Of a stretch of 49,473 nucleotides of DNA, positions 1-8,715 are shown piece by piece. The translations under genes and the position numbers were made by a program. This stretch comes from Gammaproteobacteria bacterium (GTDB lineage: Bacteria; Pseudomonadota; Gammaproteobacteria; GRL18), in contig JALUZF010000269.1 in assembly GCA_027012135.1 (NCBI GenBank), positions 1 to 49,473 on the forward strand, read 5' to 3'. Under the pieces are notes generated by a model, which was not told where the DNA came from, did not search any database, and worked only from the letters and a program-made list of their open reading frames with translations. Position 1 is the stretch's first letter. Each line of letters opens with the position of its first letter.

Positions 1-176
1 ACTTAGAAGGGCTTAATACAAAACAGCATTAATGTTACATACACTTGGAACAAGCTAAATTTTGTTGTAGTATAAAAATCATTAGTTCCAAAAATAACCA
101 AAAATCATGTCAAATTTACTATAAACATCTCAGTTAAAAACATTACAGATCAATTCTTTTAATAAATGGACTTACC

Positions 177-1010
177 ATGAATAAAAAATATCTTCTATCT
201 GCCTTAATTGTACCAGCCTTTATAACCGGCTGCCAAACAACTAATTTGACCAAAGAAGATTATGGTCAATATGGTGGTGCACTTCTGGGCGCTATTGGTG
301 GGGCAGCCATCGCAGATGACAATAGATGGCTTGGTGCAGCAATAGGTAGTACAGTCGGTTATTTTGCAGGTCAAATGATAGGTAAATACCTGGATGAACA
401 GGATCAAAAAGAATTAGCAGCTGAAACGGTTTATACTCTTGATAAAAAAAACTCAGGTTCAACTACCTGGAAAAGTGATCGCAATAACTCAAGGGCAACC
501 ATTAAAACCGGTGATATTTCCTATTCAACTCAATCTAAAAAAATTAAACATTTAAAAACTGTACAGACAGTTCCTGACATCAGGCTGGAAAAAAGAGAAT
601 ATAAAACAACAGCCTCTTTAAAGCTTCGTTCCGGTCCTGGGACTCAATATTCAACGCTAAAAGTCCTAAAACCTGGAGATATTGTCCTCTCTTCCGGACG
701 GACTAAAAATAACTGGTTAATGCTATCAAAACAGGGAGTTACTGTTGGATATATTTCTGCTGCCTATGTCACACCCTATAGTCCGCTTAAACAGGCAAAA
801 GCTCAGGGGATTGCTCTTGATAGCTTAGAAATACCAGAACAGACAGCCTTTGAAGGAATTGATCTGGATGCAGTAGAAACAACATCGTCAACCGTTTCAG
901 TACAAAAGGGATGTCGCGATATACAAATCAGTGTAACTACAGACAAAGGTTCTGAAACTGAAAATACTCAGGCTTGTCAGAATGACAATGGGGTTTGGGA
1001 GTTAGGATAA
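177..1010 (+). CDS. Glycine-zipper and SH3-domain lipoprotein
   Basis: Predicted envelope lipoprotein of 277 aa. The N-terminus is a signal sequence ending in an ITGC lipobox, with the acylated Cys at residue 19. Residues 33-70 are rich in Gly and Ala with small-residue spacing (GGALLGAIGGAAIA and a second run), which looks like a glycine-zipper membrane segment. Residues 143-198 look like a bacterial SH3 domain, with a LKLRSGPGT stretch and a later W and GYI. The tail holds two Cys (residues 246 and 267) that could pair. Such proteins often bind peptidoglycan or stabilise the outer membrane; here that is inference. The next gene starts 4 bases after this stop, so the two are probably one transcript. 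The domain calls are from reading only. Confidence 0.8.
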   Translation: MNKKYLLSALIVPAFITGCQTTNLTKEDYGQYGGALLGAIGGAAIADDNRWLGAAIGSTVGYFAGQMIGKYLDEQDQKELAAETVYTLDKKNSGSTTWKSDRNNSRATIKTGDISYSTQSKKIKHLKTVQTVPDIRLEKREYKTTASLKLRSGPGTQYSTLKVLKPGDIVLSSGRTKNNWLMLSKQGVTVGYISAAYVTPYSPLKQAKAQGIALDSLEIPEQTAFEGIDLDAVETTSSTVSVQKGCRDIQISVTTDKGSETENTQACQNDNGVWELG

Positions 1011-1014
1011 AACA

Positions 1015-2430
1015 ATGTTTTTTTCTAGTCGATACTGGCTGATTGTTCCTGGTATATTGATTTTTTTATGCAGTACAGCTAATGCTGACGAGGTTTTTGC
1101 TCATAGCAAGTCACTTAATATGTCCTTTACTGCTATTGGTTATCCCTGGTGCAAGTCCCATGTTAATATGCAAATATCAGCTAAAGATAATGATAAATAT
1201 GAATCAACACAGTTTTATACCATATTAAAAAAACTAACCTACGTCCTGGCTCAGAAATGTCCAAAAGCAAACTCTATTTCTCTTCAGAGCACGTCTGCAG
1301 ATGGTTCCAGTATCTGGCTTGGAAGAGCGGAAAAATCCGATGATTGGAAAATACATAGAGTCAGGACAGATAAACCAAAAGAGAAAAATATAATTTCAGA
1401 ACAGTCTGAAAAAAAACCAGATGTTAAACCAGTGATGCCTCAATTGAATAACATTTCTGCTACAGTCAAACAAAAACAATCCATCAGATCTCAACAGACA
1501 CCTGAGCCTAGAATTAATAAACCTGCAATCAGTATAGATGGTTTTAGTACTGATGCTTTAAATTACGAATCTGAACTTATGGCAATTTACCTGGGCGATT
1601 TTGAACATTCCAGACTAGAACGTAATAGCATTGCGGTAAGTTCAATTTTTTCAAAATATTTACAGGTTTATGGTCAGCTTTGTTCAGCATATCTCCCAAA
1701 AAACAAAGTCCCTATCACACAAACCAAGTGCGCTACTGAACAGGTTACAACTAATGGGTACGGGATGGAAACAGATAGGGTTTGTGTAAAATGGGTTAAA
1801 ATTCCAACCGGTCTATATGCTGATCCTGTTCTATATAAGTCCAGTGTTGAGGCATCTGCAAACACTGAAAGAAAAATTACCCGTAATATGTTTTCCGGAA
1901 ACCCATATAGCAATCTTGCTTTGGTAGATGATGTACTGTCAATTGGTACTGACATGGAAAACCTTATTAAGAAGAACCATTGTGGCAGTGACCAATTAAA
2001 ACGATTTGAATCCAATTTATATCGTTTTGTTGAAAATGAAGCACCTTTACTTCTACCCGGAAAACCAAATCTGGCTTCAATAATTCAAACAGATTCTACA
2101 AAGTTTAAAGCTAGAGAATTAAATTTAAATAAGCTTTTGGATGATCTAATTATAGAAAACTCACGTGGCTGGATGATGAACCGATACCAACAAGGTAGTA
2201 TTTCTAATGTGTCAGTGGAGCCAGATAGTAATAGTCCTCCTCAATCAGTAAAGGCTAATTATTCTTATACCGGCTTGGGAGGAGTACTTAATGGTTATGT
2301 AGTGCTTTCTTTTAAACAAAATGTTCCAAAATGTCTTTATTTTTATGACGCGCCAAATACCTGCAGATCCCCATCCAGAAAAGTGATTAACAAATACGAA
2401 AGAGGTGGTTATTTGAAGTCTAAATATTAA
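1015..2430 (+). CDS. Exported protein of unknown function
   Basis: I do not recognise this 471-aa protein. It starts with a basic-hydrophobic signal peptide, probably cleaved after the ANA at residues 23-25. The first ~120 residues contain two Cys. A Gln/Lys/Pro-rich linker (about 125-170) follows, then a larger domain (about 180-471) with several Cys, among them a CSAYL and a CATE stretch and a closely spaced pair (YFYDAPNTC region) near the end, suggesting disulfides in the periplasm. The start lies 4 bases after the lipoprotein stop, and the purine-rich GGAGTTAGGA at the end of that gene can act as its ribosome binding site, so translation is probably coupled. A joint envelope role with the lipoprotein is inference from position. 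Confidence 0.7.
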   Translation: MFFSSRYWLIVPGILIFLCSTANADEVFAHSKSLNMSFTAIGYPWCKSHVNMQISAKDNDKYESTQFYTILKKLTYVLAQKCPKANSISLQSTSADGSSIWLGRAEKSDDWKIHRVRTDKPKEKNIISEQSEKKPDVKPVMPQLNNISATVKQKQSIRSQQTPEPRINKPAISIDGFSTDALNYESELMAIYLGDFEHSRLERNSIAVSSIFSKYLQVYGQLCSAYLPKNKVPITQTKCATEQVTTNGYGMETDRVCVKWVKIPTGLYADPVLYKSSVEASANTERKITRNMFSGNPYSNLALVDDVLSIGTDMENLIKKNHCGSDQLKRFESNLYRFVENEAPLLLPGKPNLASIIQTDSTKFKARELNLNKLLDDLIIENSRGWMMNRYQQGSISNVSVEPDSNSPPQSVKANYSYTGLGGVLNGYVVLSFKQNVPKCLYFYDAPNTCRSPSRKVINKYERGGYLKSKY

Positions 2431-2451
2431 TTACAATGTATAATATGACAA

Positions 2452-2529
2452 GTATTGGTATCAATACGTACATTTATATATTTTCTGTAGTTCTTCATAA
2501 TCTGCCGTCTTTTCTCTGTTATAAAAGAC
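2452..2529. terminator. Two small hairpins between convergent genes
   Basis: Two inverted repeats lie between the stop of the exported protein and the 3' end of the ABC permease operon. The first is GTATTG-GTAT-CAATAC (2452-2467). The second is GTCTTTT, nine bases, AAAAGAC (2507-2513 / 2523-2529). Either could end transcription, the second from both sides. Stems are short, so this is tentative. The rest of 2431-2616 shows nothing else. Confidence 0.35.
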
Positions 2530-2616
2530 CTCAATATTTTTAAATATCAACTACTTAGTTCCCTAGTTCTAAATTTCTGATGATGTACCCGCTCAGTTTT
2601 CAGGTTATAAAAAACT

Positions 2617-3726
2617 TTAATACATCCTGTGCTTAAACAACCAGCCTGCAAATGTCAGCGATATCAGACCAATTAAAGTCATGGGCCAGAACTGGCTGAC
2701 CAGATCACCATAGCTGTTTCCTTCCAGATAGATGCCACGCACAATAATTAAAAAATAACGCATGGGGTTAATATAGGTTAAATCCTGTACCAGTTCCGGC
2801 ATATTGGCAATGGGTGTGGCAAAACCTGAAAGGATAACGGCAGGTACCAGAAACAGGAAGGCTCCCATTAAGCCCTGTTGCTGAGTGACGGAGAGCGATG
2901 AAATCATCAGCCCAATTCCAACGGTAGACATTAAAAACAGGGTCAGGCCCAGGTACAGGGTACCAATACTGCCCAGTAAGGGAATATTAAACCATAACAC
3001 CGTCAGGGCTATAATCACTGTTCCCTGAACCAGACCTATAACAATACCGGGAATGGATTTACCTACCAGTATCTGAAAAGGGGACAGGGGAGTGACCAGG
3101 ATTTGATCAAAGGTGCCGGCTTCTCTTTCCCTGGCAACCGACAGTGCTGTAACAATCAGCGGAACCACTAAAGTCAGCAGGGCCACAATACCGGGAATAA
3201 TAAACCAGCGTGATAATAAATTGGGGTTAAACCAGGAGCGGATTTCCAGTACTGCAGGCGGTGGATGTTGTCCCCGATCATTAAGATACTGCTGATTAAA
3301 ATCAATTAACAGAGTGCGAATATAATTTAAGGACAGTAAGGCGGTATTAGAGTTTCGACCATCTACAATAACCTGAACTTTGGAGCTGTAATCGACTGCC
3401 TGCTCAGTAGAAAAGTCTGACTTAATGTGAACAACCATTAAGGCTTTTTTAGTCGTTATGAGTGGGGCAATTTCATCATCCTTCTGAATATTTTTAACCA
3501 GCTGAAAGTGCGGGCTGCCAGTAATATGGCTGACCAGTTCCCTGGATAAATAGGAATTATCCTGGTTGTAAATCGCCACCGGAATATTATTCAGGTCAAA
3601 AGTGGCCGCATAACCAAAAACCAGTAACTGGGCAATGGGCGGTCCAATCAGTACCAGGCGACTTTGACGGTCACGGAGTATGGCCTGAAATTCCTTTAGA
3701 GCAAGCGCTAAAATCTGGTAAAGCAT
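2617..3726 (-). CDS. ABC-2 type exporter permease (YhhJ/YbhR-like)
   Basis: Inner-membrane permease of 369 aa. One transmembrane helix lies near the N-terminus (about 22-42), then a large periplasmic loop (about 45-170), then five or so hydrophobic helices to residue 365. This is the usual ABC2_membrane_3 layout of the YhhJ/YbhR family. The AREREAGTFDQILVTPL stretch, just before the helix cluster, is the typical coupling region of this family. It is the last gene of the operon, 6 bases after the second permease gene. With that permease, the double ATPase and the HlyD-type protein it should form a tripartite exporter for drugs or other small hydrophobic compounds. Substrate cannot be read from the sequence. 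Confidence 0.9.
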   Translation of the reverse strand: MLYQILALALKEFQAILRDRQSRLVLIGPPIAQLLVFGYAATFDLNNIPVAIYNQDNSYLSRELVSHITGSPHFQLVKNIQKDDEIAPLITTKKALMVVHIKSDFSTEQAVDYSSKVQVIVDGRNSNTALLSLNYIRTLLIDFNQQYLNDRGQHPPPAVLEIRSWFNPNLLSRWFIIPGIVALLTLVVPLIVTALSVAREREAGTFDQILVTPLSPFQILVGKSIPGIVIGLVQGTVIIALTVLWFNIPLLGSIGTLYLGLTLFLMSTVGIGLMISSLSVTQQQGLMGAFLFLVPAVILSGFATPIANMPELVQDLTYINPMRYFLIIVRGIYLEGNSYGDLVSQFWPMTLIGLISLTFAGWLFKHRMY

Positions 3727-3732
3727 TATGAT

Positions 3733-4884
3733 TTACTCCAGGCTTTTATGGGATTTTTTGATAATCAGTATAAAAAATACGGCTGACATCAGAATTAAAT
3801 AGGCACAGTTTTTTAAAATAATCGGCCAGACATTACCAGCCAGAAAGATACTTTGAATAATATCGACAAAGTAGCGGGCCGGTACCAGATGGGTCAGCCA
3901 CTGGATTACTACAGGCATAGAGTTAATATCAAAAATAAAACCGGACAAAATAAATGCAGGCAGAAAACTGACCAGAATAGATATTTCCCCGGCCACAAAC
4001 TGGCTGCGGGTAATGGTGGAAATAAACAGGCCAAGGCCCAGACAGGTCAGCATAAACAGCGCCGAGGCAAAAAACAGCACAGAAAAGCTGCCCCTGAAGG
4101 GAACATCAAACTGCCAGTAAGCCATGGCAACCGACAACAGCATACCGCCCATACCCAGTATAAAATAAGGGATCAGCTTGCCCAGTAAAAATTCTTTTAA
4201 ACGCACCGGGGTGACTAATATGGCTTCCATGGTACCGCGTTCCCATTCACGAGCCACTACCATAGCGGTCAGCATGGCGCCGATTAAAGTCATAATAACC
4301 GCAATAAGACCGGGTACCAGGTAATTCCGGCTTTTTAAAGCCGGGTTAAACCAGACTCTTTGTTCAATGGTTACAGGGATGTGCAAAGGTTTACCCTGCT
4401 CCTGCGCTGTCCGGCTCATCCAGAGCTGCCAGATACTTAAGATATAGCCTTCTGTGATCCTGGCCTGGTTGGCATCCACGCCATTAACAATCAGTTCTAT
4501 AGGGGCTTCTCCAAAAGACAGCAACTGGTCACTAAAATCACTTCTTAAGCGCACAATACCAAATATTTTGCGGGCTTTAAGGGCCTGTTTGGCTTCATGA
4601 GTGGTTATAAAACGCTGTGGTTCAAAATAATCGGAATGTTTAAACATGCCGATAAATGACTGGGTATTGGCATCAGGGTTATCAACCACAAAACCAATGG
4701 GGACATGCTTGGCATCCAGGGAGACACCGTAGCCGAACAGCAGCAGCAGTACTACAGGTAAAACAAAAGCAATGGCGATACTGGAAGGGTCGCGTATGAT
4801 CTGCAGTGACTCCTTGCGCACAATGCCTTTAAGACGTTGTGGACTGAATGACTGCTGTCTTGGTGCAGGTGCATGTTCATTCAT
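3733..4884 (-). CDS. ABC-2 type exporter permease (YbhS-like)
   Basis: Second permease of the exporter, 383 aa. Layout matches its neighbour: an N-terminal helix (about 34-55), a periplasmic domain (about 60-185), a cytoplasmic coupling stretch AREWERGTMEAILVTPV, and a C-terminal bundle of about five helices ending in a basic tail. The two permeases are paralogous and likely form a heterodimer, as E. coli YbhS and YbhR are thought to. The start codon overlaps the ATPase stop by 4 bases (ATGA), a strong sign of translational coupling. Confidence 0.9.
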   Translation of the reverse strand: MNEHAPAPRQQSFSPQRLKGIVRKESLQIIRDPSSIAIAFVLPVVLLLLFGYGVSLDAKHVPIGFVVDNPDANTQSFIGMFKHSDYFEPQRFITTHEAKQALKARKIFGIVRLRSDFSDQLLSFGEAPIELIVNGVDANQARITEGYILSIWQLWMSRTAQEQGKPLHIPVTIEQRVWFNPALKSRNYLVPGLIAVIMTLIGAMLTAMVVAREWERGTMEAILVTPVRLKEFLLGKLIPYFILGMGGMLLSVAMAYWQFDVPFRGSFSVLFFASALFMLTCLGLGLFISTITRSQFVAGEISILVSFLPAFILSGFIFDINSMPVVIQWLTHLVPARYFVDIIQSIFLAGNVWPIILKNCAYLILMSAVFFILIIKKSHKSLE

Positions 4885-6680
4885 GATTGTTGTCCCTGTT
4901 GTGTTTTTGATTCAACCAGTGCAATAAAGGTATCTTCCATACTGGGCTGAGGATTCTGTTCTGTTTTAAAACGGCTTCTTAATTCTTCCGGACTGCCGGT
5001 AGCCAGTTCTGTTCCGGAGGCCATAATAATCAGGCGATCACAATAGTTAGCCTCATCCATAAAATGTGTAGTGACCAGGACAGTGACACCGGATTCAGCC
5101 AGTGCATTGGTTCGTTGCCAGAACTCACGACGGGCCAGAGGATCAACGCCAGAGGTGGGTTCATCCAGGAACAAGATATCCGGTTCATGCATCAGGGCCG
5201 CAGCAAAGGCCAGACGTTGTTTATAACCCAGAGGCAGGTCATTACTATTAGTATTTAAATACTCTTCAAGTTCAAACTCATCCAGCGCCCACTGGATACG
5301 TTCCTGCTGCTTTTTTCCCCTGAGTCCATAAGCTTTGGAAAAAAACATAAGGTTCTGTTTAATGGTTAAATTGGTATAAAGGGAAAAACGTTGTGCCATA
5401 TAACCAATGTGTGCCCTGGCCGTGGCAGAGGCTGTGCGTAAATTATGTCCTGCTACTTCAACTCTGCCGTCACTGACAGGCAGTAAACCGCATAACATTC
5501 TGAACAGGGTAGATTTACCGGCACCGTTGGCACCCAGCAGACCAAAAATTTCGCCTTTTTTTACATCAAAACTGATCCCCTTAACTGCGTAAAAATCACC
5601 AAAACGGCGTACGACCTTATCTACTTTAATAATACTTTCTGTTGTATCCTTAGAGATATTATTTGAAGTATCCTCTGTTGATAAAGAGGTTTTATCTTTA
5701 TCCACTAAGTTTGTAGTGGCTATTGAAGTAGTTTTTGAAACTGGATTTTTTTTCAGTAAGGCAATAAAGGCATCTTCAAAATGAGGCCGGGTAGGGTGTA
5801 TCGTTAAATTATCAATATCTTTAAATAGAGGAAGGCCATCCGAAACGGGTTCCTGCATCACGAGGTGTATATCATCATTATCTATCAGGGCATCCAGAAC
5901 TCCGGGTTCTCTGGATAATCGGAACTGTAAATGACGTTTGGATAATGTATCTGAATGAGCCACAAAGGTTCGGTTGTGCATTTTTTCACTAAAATCATCC
6001 GGGCTGGCCTGATCAAGTATCCTGCCTTCATGCATCAGGATAACATCATCACAGCGCTCTGCTTCATCCAGGTAAGCGGTACTCATTAGCACACTGATGT
6101 GTTCTTCCTGCAGCATCTGGTTAATAATCTGCCATAATTCACGCCGGGATACGGGGTCAACTCCAACGGTCGGTTCATCAAGGATCAGCAGGCGGGGAGG
6201 AGAGACCAGGGCGCAGGCCAGGCCCAGTTTCTGTTTCATGCCCCCGGAAAGTTTACCAGCCAGACGAGAGGTAAAAGGTGCCATCTGGCTCATGGATAAT
6301 AATTTTTCATAGCGTGAAGCACGCTGACTGACGGGTATATTATGCAGATCTGCATACAGGTCCATATTTTCCTGTACAGTTAAATCTTCATATAAACCAA
6401 AACGCTGTGGCATATAGCCGATAATAGACTGAATGTCCTGGGGGCTTTTGACAACATCCATACCCAGAACAGTGGCCTGCCCGCTGTCGGGCCTGAGCAG
6501 ACCGGATAACAGCCTCATTAAGGTGGTTTTTCCGGCTCCGTCAGGACCAATCAGACCAGTGATCTGACCGGCTTTAACATCCAGGGAAATGTTATCCAGT
6601 GCGGTAATGATTCTACCGGGCAGGGTAAAACTCAGACTGATATTTTTCAGCTGAATTATGGCCTCTGAGATATTCTTCAT
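4881..6680 (-). CDS. Fused double ABC ATPase (YbhF/YhiH-like)
   Basis: Cytoplasmic ATPase of 599 aa with two ABC domains in one chain. Domain 1 has Walker A GPDGAGKTT (45-53), signature LSGGMKQ (144-150) and Walker B LLILDEPTVGVD. Domain 2 has Walker A GANGAGKST (383-391), a degenerate signature LPLGYKQR (about 482-489) and Walker B ILFLDEPTSGVD. A Ser/Thr/Asp-rich linker of about 40 residues joins them. The intact first and altered second signature are usual in the YbhF group. It overlaps the permease gene by 4 bases downstream and shares one base with the membrane fusion gene upstream (TAATG). It should energise the two permeases. Confidence 0.93.
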   Translation of the reverse strand: MKNISEAIIQLKNISLSFTLPGRIITALDNISLDVKAGQITGLIGPDGAGKTTLMRLLSGLLRPDSGQATVLGMDVVKSPQDIQSIIGYMPQRFGLYEDLTVQENMDLYADLHNIPVSQRASRYEKLLSMSQMAPFTSRLAGKLSGGMKQKLGLACALVSPPRLLILDEPTVGVDPVSRRELWQIINQMLQEEHISVLMSTAYLDEAERCDDVILMHEGRILDQASPDDFSEKMHNRTFVAHSDTLSKRHLQFRLSREPGVLDALIDNDDIHLVMQEPVSDGLPLFKDIDNLTIHPTRPHFEDAFIALLKKNPVSKTTSIATTNLVDKDKTSLSTEDTSNNISKDTTESIIKVDKVVRRFGDFYAVKGISFDVKKGEIFGLLGANGAGKSTLFRMLCGLLPVSDGRVEVAGHNLRTASATARAHIGYMAQRFSLYTNLTIKQNLMFFSKAYGLRGKKQQERIQWALDEFELEEYLNTNSNDLPLGYKQRLAFAAALMHEPDILFLDEPTSGVDPLARREFWQRTNALAESGVTVLVTTHFMDEANYCDRLIIMASGTELATGSPEELRSRFKTEQNPQPSMEDTFIALVESKTQQGQQS

Positions 6681-7711
6681 TATTGGCAGCGTTCTTCAAT
6701 GGATTTGTTTGCCTGAACCTCGTTGTGTTTGAGAGCAATTTTAACGGTAGCCGGCATACCCAGGCGTAACTCATTATCATTATTGCAGGTATAAATTCTA
6801 ACCTGGTACACCAGATGGGTTCTTAATTCCGGTGTTTCAATATTTTTAGGGGTAAATTCAGCGGTAGGTGAAATATAGCCTATCCAGCCGGAATAGGACT
6901 TGTCTGGATAACTGTCAGTATGAATAGTGGCAGCCATACCGGGTTTAACCTTGCCCAGATCAGTTTCAGACAAATACGCACGTACCCATAGCGGATGATT
7001 TAAGGCCAGGGTTAATACCGGTGTCTGAGGTGAGACCATATCGCCTTCTTCCAGAATACGATTACGTATAACGCCGGCATTGGGTGCATACAGGGTGGCG
7101 TTTTTTAAATTCTGTAATGCCAGGGTATATTCTGCCTGACGTGCCAGTAATAGTGCTCTGGCCTTTGCAATATCTTCCTTACGCGGCCCGGCAATGGCCA
7201 GATTAAGTGCGGCTTCCAGAGCATGAACATCGGCTTCATATGAATTTGCCGTGGCACGAGCCTGTTCAGCTTCATCTTCAGAGGCCATTTTTTTACTGGC
7301 CAGTTTAGTAAGGCGTTCTGCCGTGCTTCGGGCACTGACCAGTTTGGCTTTTACAGCTTCCAGGTCGGCTCTGGCTTTTTCAATATCTTCTGGACGGGTA
7401 CCGGCTAACATGGCGGCCAGCTCCTGCTTCTGCGCCTCAACCATGGCCTTGGCCTGAGCCGATCTGGCCTGCAGCAGTTCAGTATGCAAAAAAGCGAGTT
7501 CCTGACCTTTTGTTACAGAATCACCTTCCTGTACCAGAATAGAATTTATGTGCTCATTACCGTTAAAACTCAGTTTAACTTCCCGAATATCGATATTACC
7601 ATAAAGAATAATCTCATCTGTCGGCTGCTGAGTATCTATTTTTTTATAGAAAAAAAAGCCAGCTGTGATCAGTACAAGTAAAATTACAATCGGGATAATT
7701 TTCTTTTTCAT
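6680..7711 (-). CDS. HlyD-family membrane fusion protein (YbhG/YhiI-like)
   Basis: Periplasmic adaptor of 343 aa and first gene of the ABC exporter operon. One N-terminal anchor helix (about 5-22) is followed by a half lipoyl motif (about 50-75), a long alpha-helical hairpin rich in Ala, Glu, Lys and Arg (about 80-200), a second half lipoyl motif with a YAPNAGVIRNRI stretch, and a beta-barrel domain. It should bridge the permeases to a TolC-type outer membrane channel. No such channel is encoded in this operon, so a TolC from elsewhere would be needed. Its start follows a clear ribosome binding region, and 224 bases upstream are free for a promoter. Confidence 0.9.
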   Translation of the reverse strand: MKKKIIPIVILLVLITAGFFFYKKIDTQQPTDEIILYGNIDIREVKLSFNGNEHINSILVQEGDSVTKGQELAFLHTELLQARSAQAKAMVEAQKQELAAMLAGTRPEDIEKARADLEAVKAKLVSARSTAERLTKLASKKMASEDEAEQARATANSYEADVHALEAALNLAIAGPRKEDIAKARALLLARQAEYTLALQNLKNATLYAPNAGVIRNRILEEGDMVSPQTPVLTLALNHPLWVRAYLSETDLGKVKPGMAATIHTDSYPDKSYSGWIGYISPTAEFTPKNIETPELRTHLVYQVRIYTCNNDNELRLGMPATVKIALKHNEVQANKSIEERCQ

Positions 7712-7892
7712 TGGGGTTCCGTAGAGATTTATTATTAAATTTTTTTAATGAGGACTTTTAAATTTCAATACTATCACCTTGCAAATCCATTACAAGGGTA
7801 AACTGTTATTTATGATAATAGTATAACAATAAGGTGTACGGTTCAGTAACCTATATTACAAAAAAGGTTATATAAAAAGAAATGTTATGTGG

Positions 7893-7917
7893 AAGTGCGG
7901 GCAGAATTCCCGCACTT
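7893..7917 (-). terminator. Hairpin terminator after mlaA
   Basis: Perfect 9-bp stem AAGTGCGGG (7893-7901) and CCCGCACTT (7909-7917) with a 7-base loop, 18 bases past the mlaA stop on the minus strand. Read leftward, the stem is followed only loosely by T-rich sequence (ACATTTCTTTTTATA some 10 bases later). The rest of 7712-7935 is AT-rich and probably holds the promoter of the ABC exporter operon. Confidence 0.6.
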
Positions 7918-7935
7918 AGTGGTAAATAAAACAAT

Positions 7936-8715
7936 TTAGTCTGCAATTAACACTTTACGGCCTTCGGTATATAAAAGGCGAACCGTTTCATATTCAAAGG
8001 GTGAGCCAGACTCATAATAACGGAACGGAATGGCCGCACGGGTATCGATGCCCAGCATAATATAATAGAATGCTTCCCAGCCGGAATCATAGTTTAGGCC
8101 CACTTCGTCAAGAAAGTAACTGCTGACAAGAGAATCCGTGATCAGGCCAGTGGTATCACGCAGATTTGAGGGACCGAAAAACGGTAACACCAGGTAAGGT
8201 CCTTCTCCAGCACCCCAGTAACCCAGGGTCTGCCCAAAGTCCTCTTTCTTCTCTGGAAAGCCCATACCAGTGGCCACATCAAACACCCCTAACAGGCCAA
8301 TAGTGGTATTGGAAACAAAACGTACACCATTATTAAGGGTCTTCTCGCCTTTTAACTGCAGACCGGAATTAAGAATATCCGTTACGGTAGCGATATTGCT
8401 AAAGAAATTATGCACACCCTGACGTAACAGAGAAGGTACATAAGAGGTATAGGTATTAACCACGGGAATGAGTAGATTTTCATCTAATTGTGCATTAAAG
8501 ATATAAATATTACGGTTCATACCTTCAAAGGGGTCATAGATATCAATAGCGTATTCCACATCATCCTTAACCAGTTCTTCTACAGGATGTATTGCTTCAG
8601 GAGCATCTTCCGGTACCACGGGCTGAACGGCACTACAGGCAGGTAAAAGTACAATGGCCAGAACTACAAAATACATACGACGGGATTTTAATTTCTGAAT
8701 AATAGTATCAATCAT
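7936..8715 (-). CDS. mlaA: MlaA phospholipid-binding lipoprotein (VacJ)
   Basis: Outer-membrane lipoprotein of 259 aa that in E. coli removes phospholipid from the outer leaflet and passes it to the Mla pathway. A signal sequence ends in LLPAC (Cys 27). Family hallmarks seen: DPFEGMNRNIYIFN, the GVHNFFSNI region, FGQTLGYWGAGEGPYLVLPF and a following GPSNLRDTTG. The length is normal. The start ATG shares a base with the stop of the upstream hydrolase gene (TAATG). None of mlaB-F is nearby, so this copy is not part of a complete mla operon. Confidence 0.95.
   Translation of the reverse strand: MIDTIIQKLKSRRMYFVVLAIVLLPACSAVQPVVPEDAPEAIHPVEELVKDDVEYAIDIYDPFEGMNRNIYIFNAQLDENLLIPVVNTYTSYVPSLLRQGVHNFFSNIATVTDILNSGLQLKGEKTLNNGVRFVSNTTIGLLGVFDVATGMGFPEKKEDFGQTLGYWGAGEGPYLVLPFFGPSNLRDTTGLITDSLVSSYFLDEVGLNYDSGWEAFYYIMLGIDTRAAIPFRYYESGSPFEYETVRLLYTEGRKVLIAD

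Noticed and set aside
1-176. Possible gene or RNA at the left edge
   Set aside because: AT-rich, no open frame of note and no clear hairpin; most likely the promoter region of the lipoprotein gene.
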